From NCBI GenBank assembly GCA_007922305.1, contig ML677335.1, forward strand, positions 40,414,887 through 40,478,886: a stretch of 64,000 nucleotides of DNA, read 5' to 3'. Below the pieces are notes generated by a model, which did no database searches, had not been told where the DNA came from, and worked only from the letters and a program-made list of their open reading frames with translations. This DNA comes from Dermatemys mawii. Taxonomy: Eukaryota; Chordata; Testudines; Dermatemydidae. Below, piece after piece: positions 12,345-27,165 of the stretch (positions are counted from its first letter, which is position 1; the number at the start of each line of letters is the position of its first letter). Made by a program: the position numbers and the translations under genes.

Positions 12345-14680
12345 AAAAACCACGTAAGATGAAAAAGTTCAGGTTCCAGCATCAGTGCTGATTAAGCTGC
12401 ATTGCATATCTGTATATTTTCTGATAAGCAGTTCATCATGCTAACAATAATTTTGGGCCGAAATACTCAAAGAGACCTGCAAGTGCTCCCACGGAGTGTC
12501 AGAGGGAAAGAGTCCACTTTTTGTACAATCAGGGCCATATTATATTAGATTTAAACAGAACAGCAATGCAAAGTACTGGGCTTGTGCAGCAAAGCCAAAT
12601 AAGGCTGCTCTTAGAACCTTACATTTTGCATTTCTTGACTCTTCTTGAGATTTTGAATTGTGCAGCTTTTAACAGCTGAAGGAATTCTGTTCAAAGTGTT
12701 CAATACAATTTCATTTCTATTTCTTACATGGACCAAGCCTGAAATAGTTCAGAACGTTATGAGCATGTAAAAAAAAAAAAAGAATAAATATAATGGAAAT
12801 AGTTTTGCAGCCTTAACTACATCAGGGCACAGATTTCTCAGCTGTTGTCAGTTTCCACCAGGGGCAGCTGACAGGGGGAACAGCATGGAGAGTGGTTGAG
12901 TCTCATTGGCCCTGGAGCCAGTTCTGAGTGTAAGAATTTCTCTAATTTACACCAGCAAGCTATTGGCCCCATAGAGCCTTCCACTTACTAGGGACTGCCA
13001 GAACATACCTGGGTTAAAGGATGGCAGCACAGGAGAAAGCCATACTTCAAATCCAGAAGAGGATGCTGTGGTCTGTGGAGCAGACCCACTAGAGGAAGGT
13101 GCTCCGTCGAAAAGAGAACTAATTCCAAGGATGGCCAGCAGGCGGTGCTGTGGTGGTGAGGCCTGCCCTGTTGCAGTGATGTTCTATGGTGAGCTTAACA
13201 ACACAGTGTGTCAGACTTCACCAGTGTAACCTAATATTGGTTGCCTTTCTAACAATAGTCTCTGTGTCTTCATTATTTTTAATCTATGTTAAAATAATCC
13301 AGGTTAACTATCTTTATATCATTCTGATAATGTATGGTAAAACTGCCATTGCCTTGTCTAAATTATAATTCTAACATGAGCTAATTAACGTGTTAAAAAT
13401 GTTCTTTCCCTAGTGAACATGAGCCCTATGTCACTAAATCTTTGATGTATTATTTTCCACAAAGACATGAATCTAAAGGGAAGAATTCAGTATTGAAGAT
13501 TATTGCTGCCAATATTCAGGTACAAAGACCTGCATGGATTATATTTGATTTGCAGATTAAGAGCTCAAAAAGAGCAAATTTTTACTCGTGTGAATAATCC
13601 CCTTGATTTAAATGGGAATGCTGGCTTGGAAAAGGGCTATTTGCATAAGTAAGGCATTGCAAGATTGGTCCTTAAAGTAGGAATGCCTACTTATTTACGC
13701 TGATGATAATATAGCTAAGGCCCTGATCCTGTTTCACTCCAAGAACAAAGATACATTACTCTAGAAACTTCAGTTTGGATATTTTATTTTTCAATATAAC
13801 TGTCACAAATACATTAACAAAACACAGCAGCTAGAACCAGTTCCCTGTAAAACCATCTGTCTCCTATTCCCAAATATGGCTAGCCAACAAATAATACAGC
13901 TATCCCACTTTGTTGTTCTGCCAGAGCTACAGGACAAGGTAGTAACTCCGTAGAAGCAATGTATCTTTAAATCCTGGTGGCTTAGTGATGACTTTTTAAA
14001 ATAGCTTTGCAGATCACCATGTAAACTGTTCAAGAGTCACTTATTAGTTGATAACTTACAGACAGCCTCCAACTTCCTCAGGAATCACCCCCTGAGGGGG
14101 AATTTAAGAGGTGACTAATTTATTATCCTATTGTTTGGGTACACAAAAAGGCGCATGTATATATACACTTCAGCCTGGGGAAGAAAAAGAGAAATAATTT
14201 GATATTCTGTGTGTCGTCTCTGCTAAGACACAATGGCAAAATATGGTGCACAACACAGCTTGCTTTCAGACAGGACTGGGAAAGATAGCAAAGTCAGTTC
14301 TTACACTGCTGCAAGGCAGAGGGATGAGAAAGTGGAAAGACTGGCCCCTGATTGGATCTGATTTATACTTTAAAAAGCCTTGTTACTCTTACTGACAAGA
14401 GTCCAGACAAGTGCTGAACACTAAACTTGTTCACAATGAACCTTGCAAATGCTCATCAAAAGCATTTGTGGCCCTACTCCAATATGGTACATACATTGCA
14501 CTCATCATTTAAGTGCACTATTGGATTAAACAGAGTAAACAAAGGGAGTTAGAAAATAGCTGGCTTAGCATGTCAGTGGTGGCATGATTAGGTTGATTGG
14601 TGACATTTACAAGGCAACCGAGGACAGAGGATGGTTCTCATTTTCATCAAGTTGCATACACCAGCAAATGAGGGCATCAG
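12345..14680. other. Mostly unassigned non-coding DNA
   Basis: Contains an A-run at about 12770 and the uncertain LTR-type piece at 13.0-13.2 kb; otherwise no feature was recognised. Confidence 0.45.
13000..13180. repeat. Possible LTR-type repeat fragment
   Basis: The stretch GTGCTCCGTCGAAAAGAGAA, CTAATTCCAAGGATGGCCAG and CAGGCGGTGCTGTGG recalls from memory a repeated turtle LTR piece. There is no internal second copy to prove it. Confidence 0.25.
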
Positions 14681-14682
14681 AG

Positions 14683-14757
14683 CCCTGATCCAAAGCCTAT
14701 CCGAAACCAAAGGAAACCCCCCAACTCTGCACTGACATCAATGGGCTTTGAATGGGA
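14683..14757. repeat. Short palindromic repeat, CCTGATCCAAAGCC type
   Basis: CCCTGATCCAAAGCC at the left and TGGGCTTTGAATGGG at the right are imperfect inverses with CACTGACATCAATGGG between. Probably a relative of the other CATTGACTTCAATGG-centred hairpins. Confidence 0.45.
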
Positions 14758-15235
14758 ACCCCCAAATGCAGCTCATCTGGTGAGTAGCAGCTTCTGCTGA
14801 CCAAGTATTGGTCTTCCCATGCTGCTGGGCAATAGGATTGTTCCTAGCTGGTTGGGAAGTGAAAGCCGCATTTACATTTGCAATCAATACCACTGGTCTA
14901 CAATTTTTTAGAAGTCGTCTGCTTCAGAGATAAAATATGATATTTATTATGTATTTTGATGTGCTGAATTCAAATATGACAATTAAAACAACTGATTGGC
15001 TACTGTTTCTAAGATATTTAAGTTTTTACATTTTATGTCTATGTATATTGCGTAGATAGTAGAGTTTTAATCATAAATTGTAAACCTAGGTTTTTTCATG
15101 TGTTTCTGTTTGCTTTACATGATAATATTTCACCTGTCCTGTTTATGTAACACTTTAAAAATCAGCAAAAGGGTTATATAAATAAAATGTATTATGAAAC
15201 AAAAGGCAAAAAACTATTATGTACATAGTTTAGTC

Positions 15236-16967
15236 CTATTCAGTGTCTACTTGGCGCTTCTTGGCTTGTCTCTTGCATTTATTAAATGGAGCATCTCTTG
15301 TCACTGTCCAGCAATAGTCTGCAAGCATTGATGGGCTCCATTTGCCCTGATAGCGTTTCTCCATTGTTGCAATGTCCTGGTGAAATCGCTCGCCGTGCTC
15401 GTCGCTCACTGCTCTGCAGTTCGGTGGAAAAAAATCTAGATGAGAGTGCAAAAAATGTATCTTTAGTGACATGTTGCAACCAAGGCTTTTGTACGCCTTG
15501 AGGAGGTTTTCCACCAACAACTTGTAGTTGTCTGCCTTGTTGTTTCCGAGAAAATGTATTGCCTTGTTGTTGTATTGCCTTGTTGTTTCCGAGAAAATGT
15601 ATTGCCACTGACTGGAAGGCTTTCCATGCCGTCTTTTCCTTGCCACGCAGTGCATGGTCAAATGCATCATCTCGAAGAAGTTCACGAATCTGAGGACCAA
15701 CAAAGACACCTTCCTTTATCTTAGCTTCACTTAACCTTGGAAATTTTCCACGGAGGTACTTGAAAGCTGCTTGTGTTTTGTCAGTGGCCTTGACAAAGTT
15801 CTTCATCAGACCCAGCTTGATGTGTAAGGGTGGTAAAAAAATCTGCCTTGATTCAACAAGTGGTGGATGCTGAACACTTTTCCTCCCAGGCTCCAATGAC
15901 TGTCGGAGTGGCCAATCTTTCTTGATGTAGTGGGAATCTCTTGCACGACTATCCCATTCGCAGAGAAAACAGCAGTACTTTGTGTATCCAGTCTGCAGAC
16001 CAAGCAAGAGAGCAACAACCTTCAAATCGCCACAAAGCTGCCACTGATGTTGGTCATAGTTTATGCACCTAAAAAGTTGTTTCATGTTGGCATAGGTTTC
16101 CTTCATATGGACTGCATGATCAACTGGAATTGATGGCAAAACATTGCCATTATGCAGCAAAACAGCTTTAAGACTCGTCTTCGATGAATCAATGAAGAGT
16201 CTCCACTCATCTGGATCGTGAATGATGTTGAGGGCTGCCATCACACCATCGATGTTGTTGCAGGCTACAAGATGACCTTCCATGAAGAAGAATGGGACAA
16301 GATCCTTTTGATGGTCACGGAACATGGAAACCCCAACATCACCTGCCAGGAGATTCCACTGCTGTAGTCTGGAGCCCAACAGCTCTGCCTTACTCTTGGG
16401 TAGTTCCAAATGCCTGACAAGGTCATTCAGTTCAGCTTGTGTTAGGAGGTGTGGTTCAGAGGAGGAGGATGGGAGAAAATGTGGGTCCTGTGACATTGAT
16501 GGTTCAGGACCAGAAGTTTCGTCCTCTTCCTCGTCTGACTCAAGTGAGAATGATTCTGGTGCATCAGGAACCGGCAGTCCTTCTCCGTGGGGTATTGGGC
16601 ATATAGCTGATGGAATGTTTGGATAATGCACAGTCCACTTTTTCTTCTTTGACACACCTTTCCCAACTGGAGGCACCATGCAGAAGTAACAATTGCTGGT
16701 ATGATCTGTTGGCTCTCTCCAAATCATTGGCACTGCAAAAGGCATAGATTTCCTTTTCCTGTTCAACCACTGGCGAAGATTTGTTGCACAAGTGTTGCAG
16801 CATATGCGTGGGGCCCACCTCTTGTCCTGAGTTCCAATTTTGCAGCCAAAATAAAGGTGATAGGCTTTCTTAACCATAGTGGTTATACTGCGCTTTTGTG
16901 ATGCAAAAGTCACTTCACCACAAACATAGCAGAAGTTATCTGCACTGTTCACACAAGTACGAGGCAT
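15236..16967 (-). pseudogene. DDE-type transposase ORF with ZAD-like Cys domain, frameshifted
   Basis: The start ATG is at 16967 and the frame is open for about 450 codons. Visible domains, with residue numbers: an N-terminal Cys-rich module (C13-x2-C16, H37, C42, C56/C57, C60, then C93-x2-C96) with the spacing of a treble-clef, ZAD-like finger; a lysine cluster at 107-110; an acidic low-complexity stretch at 143-150 (SDEEEDE); then a catalytic-looking region. That region holds FIDSS with D260, CGDLK with D314, and a CxxC pair at C333/C336. The C-terminal third, including a DEHGERFHQD motif, lies in a different frame (15236-15709) and ends at a TAG at 15236-15238. The break is a 43-bp tandem duplication near 15534-15619, so the copy as read cannot make the full protein. 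The GD...CxxC and late E/H motifs recall CMC/KDZ-type transposases (inference). It could instead be an unnamed superfamily. A host gene is unlikely because inverted ends flank it. Confidence 0.8.
15534..15619. repeat. 43-bp tandem duplication inside transposase ORF
   Basis: The string GCCTTGTTGTTTCCGAG starts at 15534 and again at 15577, a period of 43 bases. Because 43 is not a multiple of three, the second copy moves the downstream transposase codons into another frame. The same short peptide motif (HFLGNNKA) is encoded at this junction in both frames, as a duplication predicts. Confidence 0.9.
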
Positions 16968-17068
16968 CTCTGCTCACTTTGGCTAAACAGAAATGTGTCC
17001 CTTTGCAAAATCAAACACTGACAAATAAGAGAGCATGACACTGTATGATTTCTAGAGCTTCGTTATGA

Positions 17069-17149
17069 TTGCATCATCCATGACTTCTAGGAATAACATG
17101 ATGCAATTCATATCATGTATGACGCAATACCAGCTTCAGATTGCATCAT
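17069..17149. promoter_or_regulatory. Four alternating TTGCATCAT-like motifs upstream of the transposase
   Basis: Four 9-bp motifs lie about 100-180 bp upstream of the transposase ATG. They are TTGCATCAT at 17069-17077, ATGATGCAA at 17098-17106, ATGACGCAA at 17119-17127 and TTGCATCAT at 17141-17149. Three are the same motif in alternating orientation and the third has one change. The core TTGCATCA is the known C/EBP-ATF composite (amino-acid response) element. They may drive transcription or bind the transposase; the sequence does not decide. Confidence 0.5.
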
Positions 17150-17629
17150 TCATTGTTTTGCCTAAAAAGCAAGTACTGTCCAAACCCAGTCATAGATTTA
17201 TTCATAGATCCAGTCAAAGATGTATTTTAGTCATTTCTGGTTTAAATTGAGATCCCTTCCCTTTATAACTCACTTATCCTCCGCCACTCCCATGTCAAGG
17301 GTCATATATACTGACCCAATAGCATATCTTGAAAACTAGAGCCAATCAACAATTTTAAGCATCTTTGTTGTTCTCAGTGACCCAGAATTAGTAAAGTTTG
17401 ACTACATTTATTTCAGAATCATTTTGGCTGTACAGCAGTGTAATTCTACAGTCCAAACTAGTGTTTTCAAAGGAACGAATTGTACCACAAAATTACATTA
17501 TTGGAGACTATCCTGATATTCCAAGAGTGGGCAAAGTTATCAAGTAGAGGCCCTGACTGGGACCAGTGAGGGTTCAGAGGGCCATGGAACGGACAGCCTC
17601 ACGAAGAAGAAAAGGATGCAGACACCAGC

Positions 17630-17770
17630 ATTGTTATTTACTATTTGCACTGTGGGTTGTGTCAAGGAGCGCCAGTCATGGGCCAACACCCTTCTGTGCT
17701 AGGCTCTGTACAAACTCAGCACAGAAAAGAAGTCTCCGGCCTTGAAGAGCTTTTCTGCACCTTCATGTAC
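17630..17770 (-). repeat. MIR/L2-like 3' tail, reverse orientation
   Basis: TTATTTACTATTTGCACTG, CCAGTCATGGGCCAACACCC, TGTGCTAGGCTCTGTACAAA and CTTGAAGAGCTT match the reverse tail order. Confidence 0.65.
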
Positions 17771-17774
17771 ACAA

Positions 17775-21265
<3,491 letters not shown>

Positions 21266-21269
21266 TAGT

Positions 21270-21395
21270 GATATAAATATGAACAACTCTGTTCAGACAT
21301 ACTCACAACAGCCCTTTGATGTAAGTAATTAGCATTATCCTTACTTTGCAGAGACAGAGAAGTGAAGTGACTTGCCCAAGGTCATCCAGACCTCA
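21270..21395 (-). repeat. MIR-like SINE
   Basis: CATTATCCTTACTTTGCAGA, GACAGAGAAGTGAAGTGACT and TGCCCAAGGTCATCCAGA are the MIR core read on the reverse strand. Confidence 0.7.
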
Positions 21396-22289
21396 TTATC
21401 CTCCTTTTCTAAATATAAAAGGCTCTACAAGCCACAACAATGGTAAAGGGAGAGCAAGGCATATTTTAAAGTTATACGTTGTCCTTCCCCTAGTGGTGAT
21501 AGCTGATATACAGCTTTGGCAGGGGAGTGCTTACAGGGGAGTGCTGTGGTAGTACTAGCAATGCCTCCTTTTGCCCCCCATGGAAGCCACGTGCAAGGGT
21601 GTGTCTGTCTACCTCTATCTATCTCAGGATTTTCTAAAGCTCTTACCCCTATAGTATCTAGCTCATCCACTCGAGGTCCACCAACATCCAGCCACTAGGA
21701 AACAAAATATTATGTATAGGGACAAAGAGGGAGGGATTTACTGTGATTTATCTATTTGCTGTGCAGGGCTTTAAATTTGACAGATCCCACATGAACAAAT
21801 AGGGTCTTATTAGCTGCACCCACATGCAGCATGAATTACATATTCTTTTAATAACTCGTATGTAAAGTAGCAATATAATTTATAAACATCAAATAAGCGA
21901 TGAAAACCCTGGAAGCAGGGGCTGTGCTGGATTAAAGTTAATCCCTATTATTCTCTCCTTTTTTAAAGCATCAGGTTAGTAACACATTCCTATGGAAAGA
22001 AATTGATAGGCCTATCACTTGTTTTGAAAAACACATTCTTCTTAAGGGAAGCACAGAAGAGGGCTATATGTTTTTTGTTTAGCCCCTTCTCCACTTCCTT
22101 CTCCTTCTGTGCAGTAACATCCACATTCAGGGGAAGAAATTATTTGCCTTCATAAACCAGTGTCTGGTCAAAAGCAAGTTCTCCTATCTTGAAGCAACAT
22201 TATCCTATGCAAAGCGTGGGTTGTCATTAGTTGGTAAAAAGCTTGGCTGGTCTTCTAGTGGTAGAGCTCTAAATTCAAAGGATATGAAC

Positions 22290-23900
22290 AGTTTATTAAT
22301 GACCTTCTTCAGACTCCTTTTTCACTGTCATTGATAAAAGTCCTATTTGAGATCTGCGGTGTTTCTTCGGGACTGGAAGCAAGACTGTTTACTGAGAGCT
22401 CGGTGAGAGAGTGCTGTTTGATGAATGCTGGAGACTGCAGCGAGGTGTCAGCGCTTAGAAAATGAGGCAAGGACATGAGGTATTAATACTGTCAATGATC
22501 TCTTGACAGGAAAAGAGATACTACATTCACCATCAGATTTAAACAGACATCAAGTGCATTAATGACAAAAGGGCAGACTTCAAACAAAGGGGCTGGATGG
22601 TGCTGCGCTGAGCGAGTGCAATAACCTGATCTGAAAAGACACTGTCAGAACTACAGACAGACCTAGAATTGTGTGCGGTGACAGAAAACAGAGATGCCGA
22701 CAGAGATACCGGTGCCATATTATGCCAAGTATATTCTAACAGTGTCTCCAGCCCTAACTAAATCTGACATCATTTCCTACCACTTATAGTATTCTCCACT
22801 GCTCCCACAGAACATTTCTCCCCAGACATCATTACAAACTCCACTGTAGTTTTAGAGTTACTGGCAGGCCTGTTCTGTCATGGAGGTTGGGTCTAGAGGC
22901 CTAAGGATAACCTCAGTCAATCTAAATTTGGAGTTTGCTGTAGAAGTGCTCTCATTTTCACTGATATCTCAGCTACTTGAGGTGATCTGAAAGCTAAAGT
23001 GTGAGGAGCTGTCACCTTGAATAAAATCCTTAAAGCAAAGACGCTCAGTTCCTGGGATGTTCAGCAAAGATGTCGGACTGTCTGGCAGCAGGAAATGAAA
23101 TCCAGCTGCTGCTGCTCGCCTGGGGATAAAGGTGCTTGGGCTAGTGACAGTTAAAGTCAGCTGAAATTTTTGAACTCCTGCAGCCTACAATTGTTTAAAT
23201 TAAGGAAGTGTTGTCTCCACAGAGATTCCCTACCAAGGCGTACAGCTGTGATTCGATTGCCAGGCGGATTATACACACTGCTCAGAGAGCCTTGATAAAA
23301 GCACAGTTGAAAATGTTGCCATGAGACTTTATTTATCATGAAGGTTATTTGTAAAACAATAGGCTTGCTCATAAATTAAATGGTGACTTTTTTTAACCCT
23401 TCTCCTCTCCCTCCCCTCCCTTGGCTTGAAGAAAACTGAAAATTACAGTGGGTTTATATGCTGCAGTAAGAGCTTTAGATGCTAAGATATGCAATACATG
23501 GATTTAGGAAATCCACTGCGTCTGACTCAGTAGGAGACAGTTTCCCCCGCACATCTGCAATGTGTTCATTTGTTTGCAGTTTCACAAACTCATGTGTGCG
23601 TATGCGTGATGGGGAGGAGGGGTGACAACACATTTAATGACGTGTGGTGTTTTTAATTAAAATATCTGGCATTGGTCATAATAAGCTAAGTATACTCCCA
23701 ATGCATCAACCTAATGTACAGCATTCTGAATGAGCTTTCTGCTCGGCGCTCTTGAAAAATGACAACACGAGATCTCTTAAGGGATTGTTTCCTCCCAAAT
23801 GAGGTTCCAATTTTTTCTTAAGTAGCTGCTTCCACATCACCAGAAGCTGTGAAAACTATAATTATGAAAAAAATTACGTAGGAAAGAATCATGTTTATAT
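22290..23900. other. Possible conserved non-coding block
   Basis: No recognisable repeat in 1.6 kb. It has patches of retained CpG (TGCGGTGTTTCTTCGGG, GCTGCGCTGAGCGAGTGC) and many homeodomain-like TAAT and octamer-like words. It may be a regulatory element, but without comparison to another genome this is only a suspicion. Confidence 0.2.
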
Positions 23901-25136
23901 ATACCTTTTATCTTTTAAATTCCCCCTCCTTCAGAATGGATGTTCTAATTATGATGGGTAAGTAACAACCCTGCAGTCACTTGTGTTTGTTACGGTATCA
24001 GTCTGTCTTTACCAAAGCATTGTAGTGTCAGCAATATGAGCTTTGTCTTAGCTAGGGGAAAACCCAATTATCCCTATAAATAAATAAATACATACATGCA
24101 TACTAAAGCAAGTGAAAAAATGTTCATGTTCTCTCCTTCTAAATTGGGAGTGTGTTTCAGAGAGTTATTATGCAATCGATTCCTCAATGTTTTTTCTAGA
24201 GTGGAAATATGTTTTCTCTTCTTGGTGTTTTTCTTGGGGACCAGACAGTACAAGGAATTCACATTAGGCTATGGGACAAATGCACTTCTAGGTCACTAGT
24301 TCAAATTAGATCAAGTTAGTTGTGACCTAATGCTAAGACTATCTGGTGGCATCCTAGTGCCATTGCATGAATTGCTGGCTTTAATTTTCCTAATGCTTTT
24401 AATAATTCTGATACAGGTAAAAGGTGCTACCATGTATCAGCATACAGTCAAGTATTTGCACTTAAGAATATTAGTGAAAGAGATAAATCTTATTTACATT
24501 AGATGCCGTAGACTGTATTCCATAGTAAATCAAAAGGGCACAAGACACTGTATAGAACACATATCTGGGTTCAGGTGGAACCTAAGCAGAAGTCCTGACT
24601 GCTTTTGGTCTGATCACATGGCAATTAGTACCAAACTTGATGTCTTAGCCAAATTCTAGTTTAGCTAATTTTATTCTGACTATAGTACCTAAATCTCACC
24701 CCATCAGTCTGTGTTGGATCAGATAGTCATCTGCACACTTCTTGCCTCATTCTGTTGGGTTGTGCTGCTGTGGGCTATTAAACAGCTGTCATCTTCCACC
24801 AAGAAGCAGGTTACATTTTGAGTGGTGGTTACAGTAGAAATGTATAAACTGCTTTCTGGATGAAACATCAACACCATTATAACTTTTTTCAAAGGTTCTG
24901 GGGCATTTTCTCCCATCAATGAATGGGAACTGCAAAGTTCCCTAAAACGCTAATTAAAACTTTCTTTATGGAGGAATACAACTCTATTTGCAACCAACAT
25001 TCACAGGAGAACACACACCAGTCTACAACCAACTCAAGTCTAAAGTGCTAGTCATTTAGACAAAACAATCCCATTAATTTTAAACATACTTAAGATCATC
25101 CCCAGTTAGCGAAGAACATAAGCAAGTACTTATAGG

Positions 25137-25400
25137 TAACATTTTCAAAAGTGCCTATAACTGAGAAGCCTAAGTCCCATTTTCTTCAAGGTATTTGGAC
25201 ACCTAAAATGCAGACAGATGCCTAGTAGGATTTTCTAAAGTGACTAGGAGTTACCTGAGAAAGTTCCTCTACTCAGCTGCTTGTGTCTTAGGTGCCTAAA
25301 TACCTTTAAGAATCTGCTGCTTAAGGGTCGAAGTCTGACTTTCAGTGGGACACAGCATCCTAAATCACTAAGTTCTTTTGAAAATGTTCCCTTACATAGG
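25137..25400 (+). repeat. ATTTTCAAAAGTG-type repeat, short copy
   Basis: Contains CATTTTCAAAAGTGCCTATAA, AAGCCTAAGTCCCATTTTC and TTAGGTGCCTAAATACC. These are the same sub-units as the 48.5-kb repeat, and the right end (TTTTGAAAATGTTCCCTTA) inverts the left. Confidence 0.55.
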
Positions 25401-25404
25401 TGAA

Positions 25405-25500
25405 CACATGTCCTGATTTTGGGGTCTTTTTCTTATATAGGGTCTTATAACCTCCCAGTCTCGTCCCAATTTTTCACACTTGCTGTCTGGTCACCCTACC
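25405..25500. repeat. Short MITE-like repeat ending GTCTGGTCACCCTA
   Basis: About 95 bp between CACATGTCCTGATTTTGGGG and GCTGTCTGGTCACCCTA. It resembles from memory a hAT-type MITE common in turtles. The left end is not clearly inverted relative to the right. Confidence 0.35.
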
Positions 25501-26002
25501 CCTACATGATTTGCTAAATGGGACCTTATCTTCTACAAAGGGTTCCTACTTGTTTTTGTTAAAAATAAGTGGATCACACTATTCCTAAATAATAGAGAAC
25601 AAATATTAAAACAAACCAAATGCTGCAAAAAAGTGTGGAAATCCCCAAATGAGTAGCTGTGAACTATCTGCTTAGAGGCACCCCACTACACCGCTCCTGA
25701 CACAATAAGTGGAGATGGGCTGTTCAGTTAGTTTAAAAACATACAAACCCGCAAGAATCAGCCCAAAGTTCAACCCTCTCCCTGGAGCATAGATAAGTTG
25801 CCCTCCTTGGGACTTGACACAGGATATGACAGCTAAATATCAAGACACATTGATAAGAACATAGAAGGCAGACTTGGACCCAAGCATGGAGTTCTACTAG
25901 GACTTGTGGTTGCATCACTAGGAGGAGTCCTTCCTTTCAAATGGTCTAGGTTGAAGGGATATTTTGGGGTTATGGGGTGGGTTTTTTTGAGAAAGGAAGC
26001 TC

Positions 26003-26016
26003 GGGGGGGGGGGGGG
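26003..26016. repeat. Poly(G) run of 14
   Basis: A homopolymer of 14 G after AAGCTC. It is a likely polymorphic and error-prone site. Confidence 0.9.
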
Positions 26017-27034
26017 CAGGGAAATGTGAAGGCAATCTATAAGGAAGAAAGACCTATTTAGCTGGTCTAAGAGAAGGGAGGAGAATGTCAACAGGTTCAA
26101 ATACACATCACGGATTTTGTATTCTTACTCTGAGTTTCATCCATCAGCTTTAATTCATACATGTTTGTTTATTTACATCAGGATTTTCAACAACTTTTGT
26201 TTGTTCCATTTCTGGCAGTGAAACTCCCCCTAAGATTACAACCCAGAAAAGAGGAAGTCCTGGGATAAATACCCCACCTGAATAGGTTTCTTCCTGCACG
26301 CTTACACATACATCTTACCTTCCTTTAGGCTCATCGCTCAACTAGTGGAGGCCAAGACATTGTCATATCATTTGTGATACCTTTTAGAGGCAGTGCAATT
26401 CTGGAATAACAGCATCCAAAATAGTGATGCCCACTACTAGGAAGGGCAAGCAGACAAAATATACAGTTTATCCTTTGACCGCCAAACACCCAAACATCTG
26501 TAAGTCTATCCGTATTGGGGGAGGGAATGATTTCATAGCTCTAATTAAAAGTCCGTAAGCTATTTTACAGTATCTGCCAAAGCTACCCAATCCTCACTAT
26601 ACTGAGCTATGAGCAATAGCTATTAGATTCTCGTGCATTGCTTTCCATGAGCAGACACACTCATGAAAAAGCAACTCTTAACTGTCTCAAGGTATCAGTA
26701 AGGATATCCAAAGTTATCTTGTGTTTGACTAACTGACTGTCTTTCTCATAGGCAGCAGACACTTTTTTCTTTATTTCTTTCCACATGATGCCTCATTTGA
26801 TAAAATAAGAGCAACTTATTGCTCCTTTCCAACATTATTTTCTACTTACTCTGCTACGAAATCTACAAAAGAAAAATGTAACATCTAACTGAAGATAAAA
26901 TGCTACTGCTAATACTAAAATCTATTTTGATGTACATTTTTAAAGTACAAGTCATGTAAAGGTGCTATAGATGCCACGGGAATCTAAGAGTCACTTTAAC
27001 ATGGCAAGTGGTTTGAGTGGGTAGAAGAGGAAAC

Positions 27035-27165
27035 TAGAGAGTCAGAAATCAGAATCCTTGGTTCTAATTTTGGCTCTGGCAATGACTTGCTGACTGGTCT
27101 TGGAAAAGTCACTCTGACTGCTCTGGGCCTCAGTTTCTCCATCTGTAAAATGGGGAACATGCAAT
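27035..27165 (+). repeat. MIR-like SINE
   Basis: TTGGCTCTGGCAATGACTTG, CTTGGAAAAGTCACTCTGAC and GCCTCAGTTTCTCCATCTGT followed by AAAATGGGG give a clear MIR core in forward orientation. Confidence 0.8.

Larger units (their letters stand above)
14955..17390 (-). mobile_element. DNA transposon, near full length, transposase frameshifted
   Basis: This is a DNA transposon copy with one long minus-strand ORF (15236-16967) inside non-coding flanks. The flanks carry imperfect inverted ends. The left end near 14984-15016 contains a TGATTGGCT core followed by AAGATAT. The right end near 17323-17356 contains ATATCTTG and AGCCAATCAAC, its reverse complement with scattered changes. Outer bases also align loosely out to about 14959 and 17383. 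The exact boundaries and target-site duplication were not resolved, so the coordinates are approximate. The coding part is only lightly decayed, which suggests a younger insertion than the surrounding MIR/L2-like debris. Superfamily assignment is inference; see the ORF entry. Confidence 0.75.

Noticed and set aside
16324..16626. 100-codon plus-strand ORF rich in Ser
   Set aside because: Antisense reading of the acidic linker of the transposase.
17069..17149. CRISPR-like spacing of short repeats
   Set aside because: Motifs are 9 bp, alternate in strand and belong to a eukaryotic transposon flank; not a CRISPR array.
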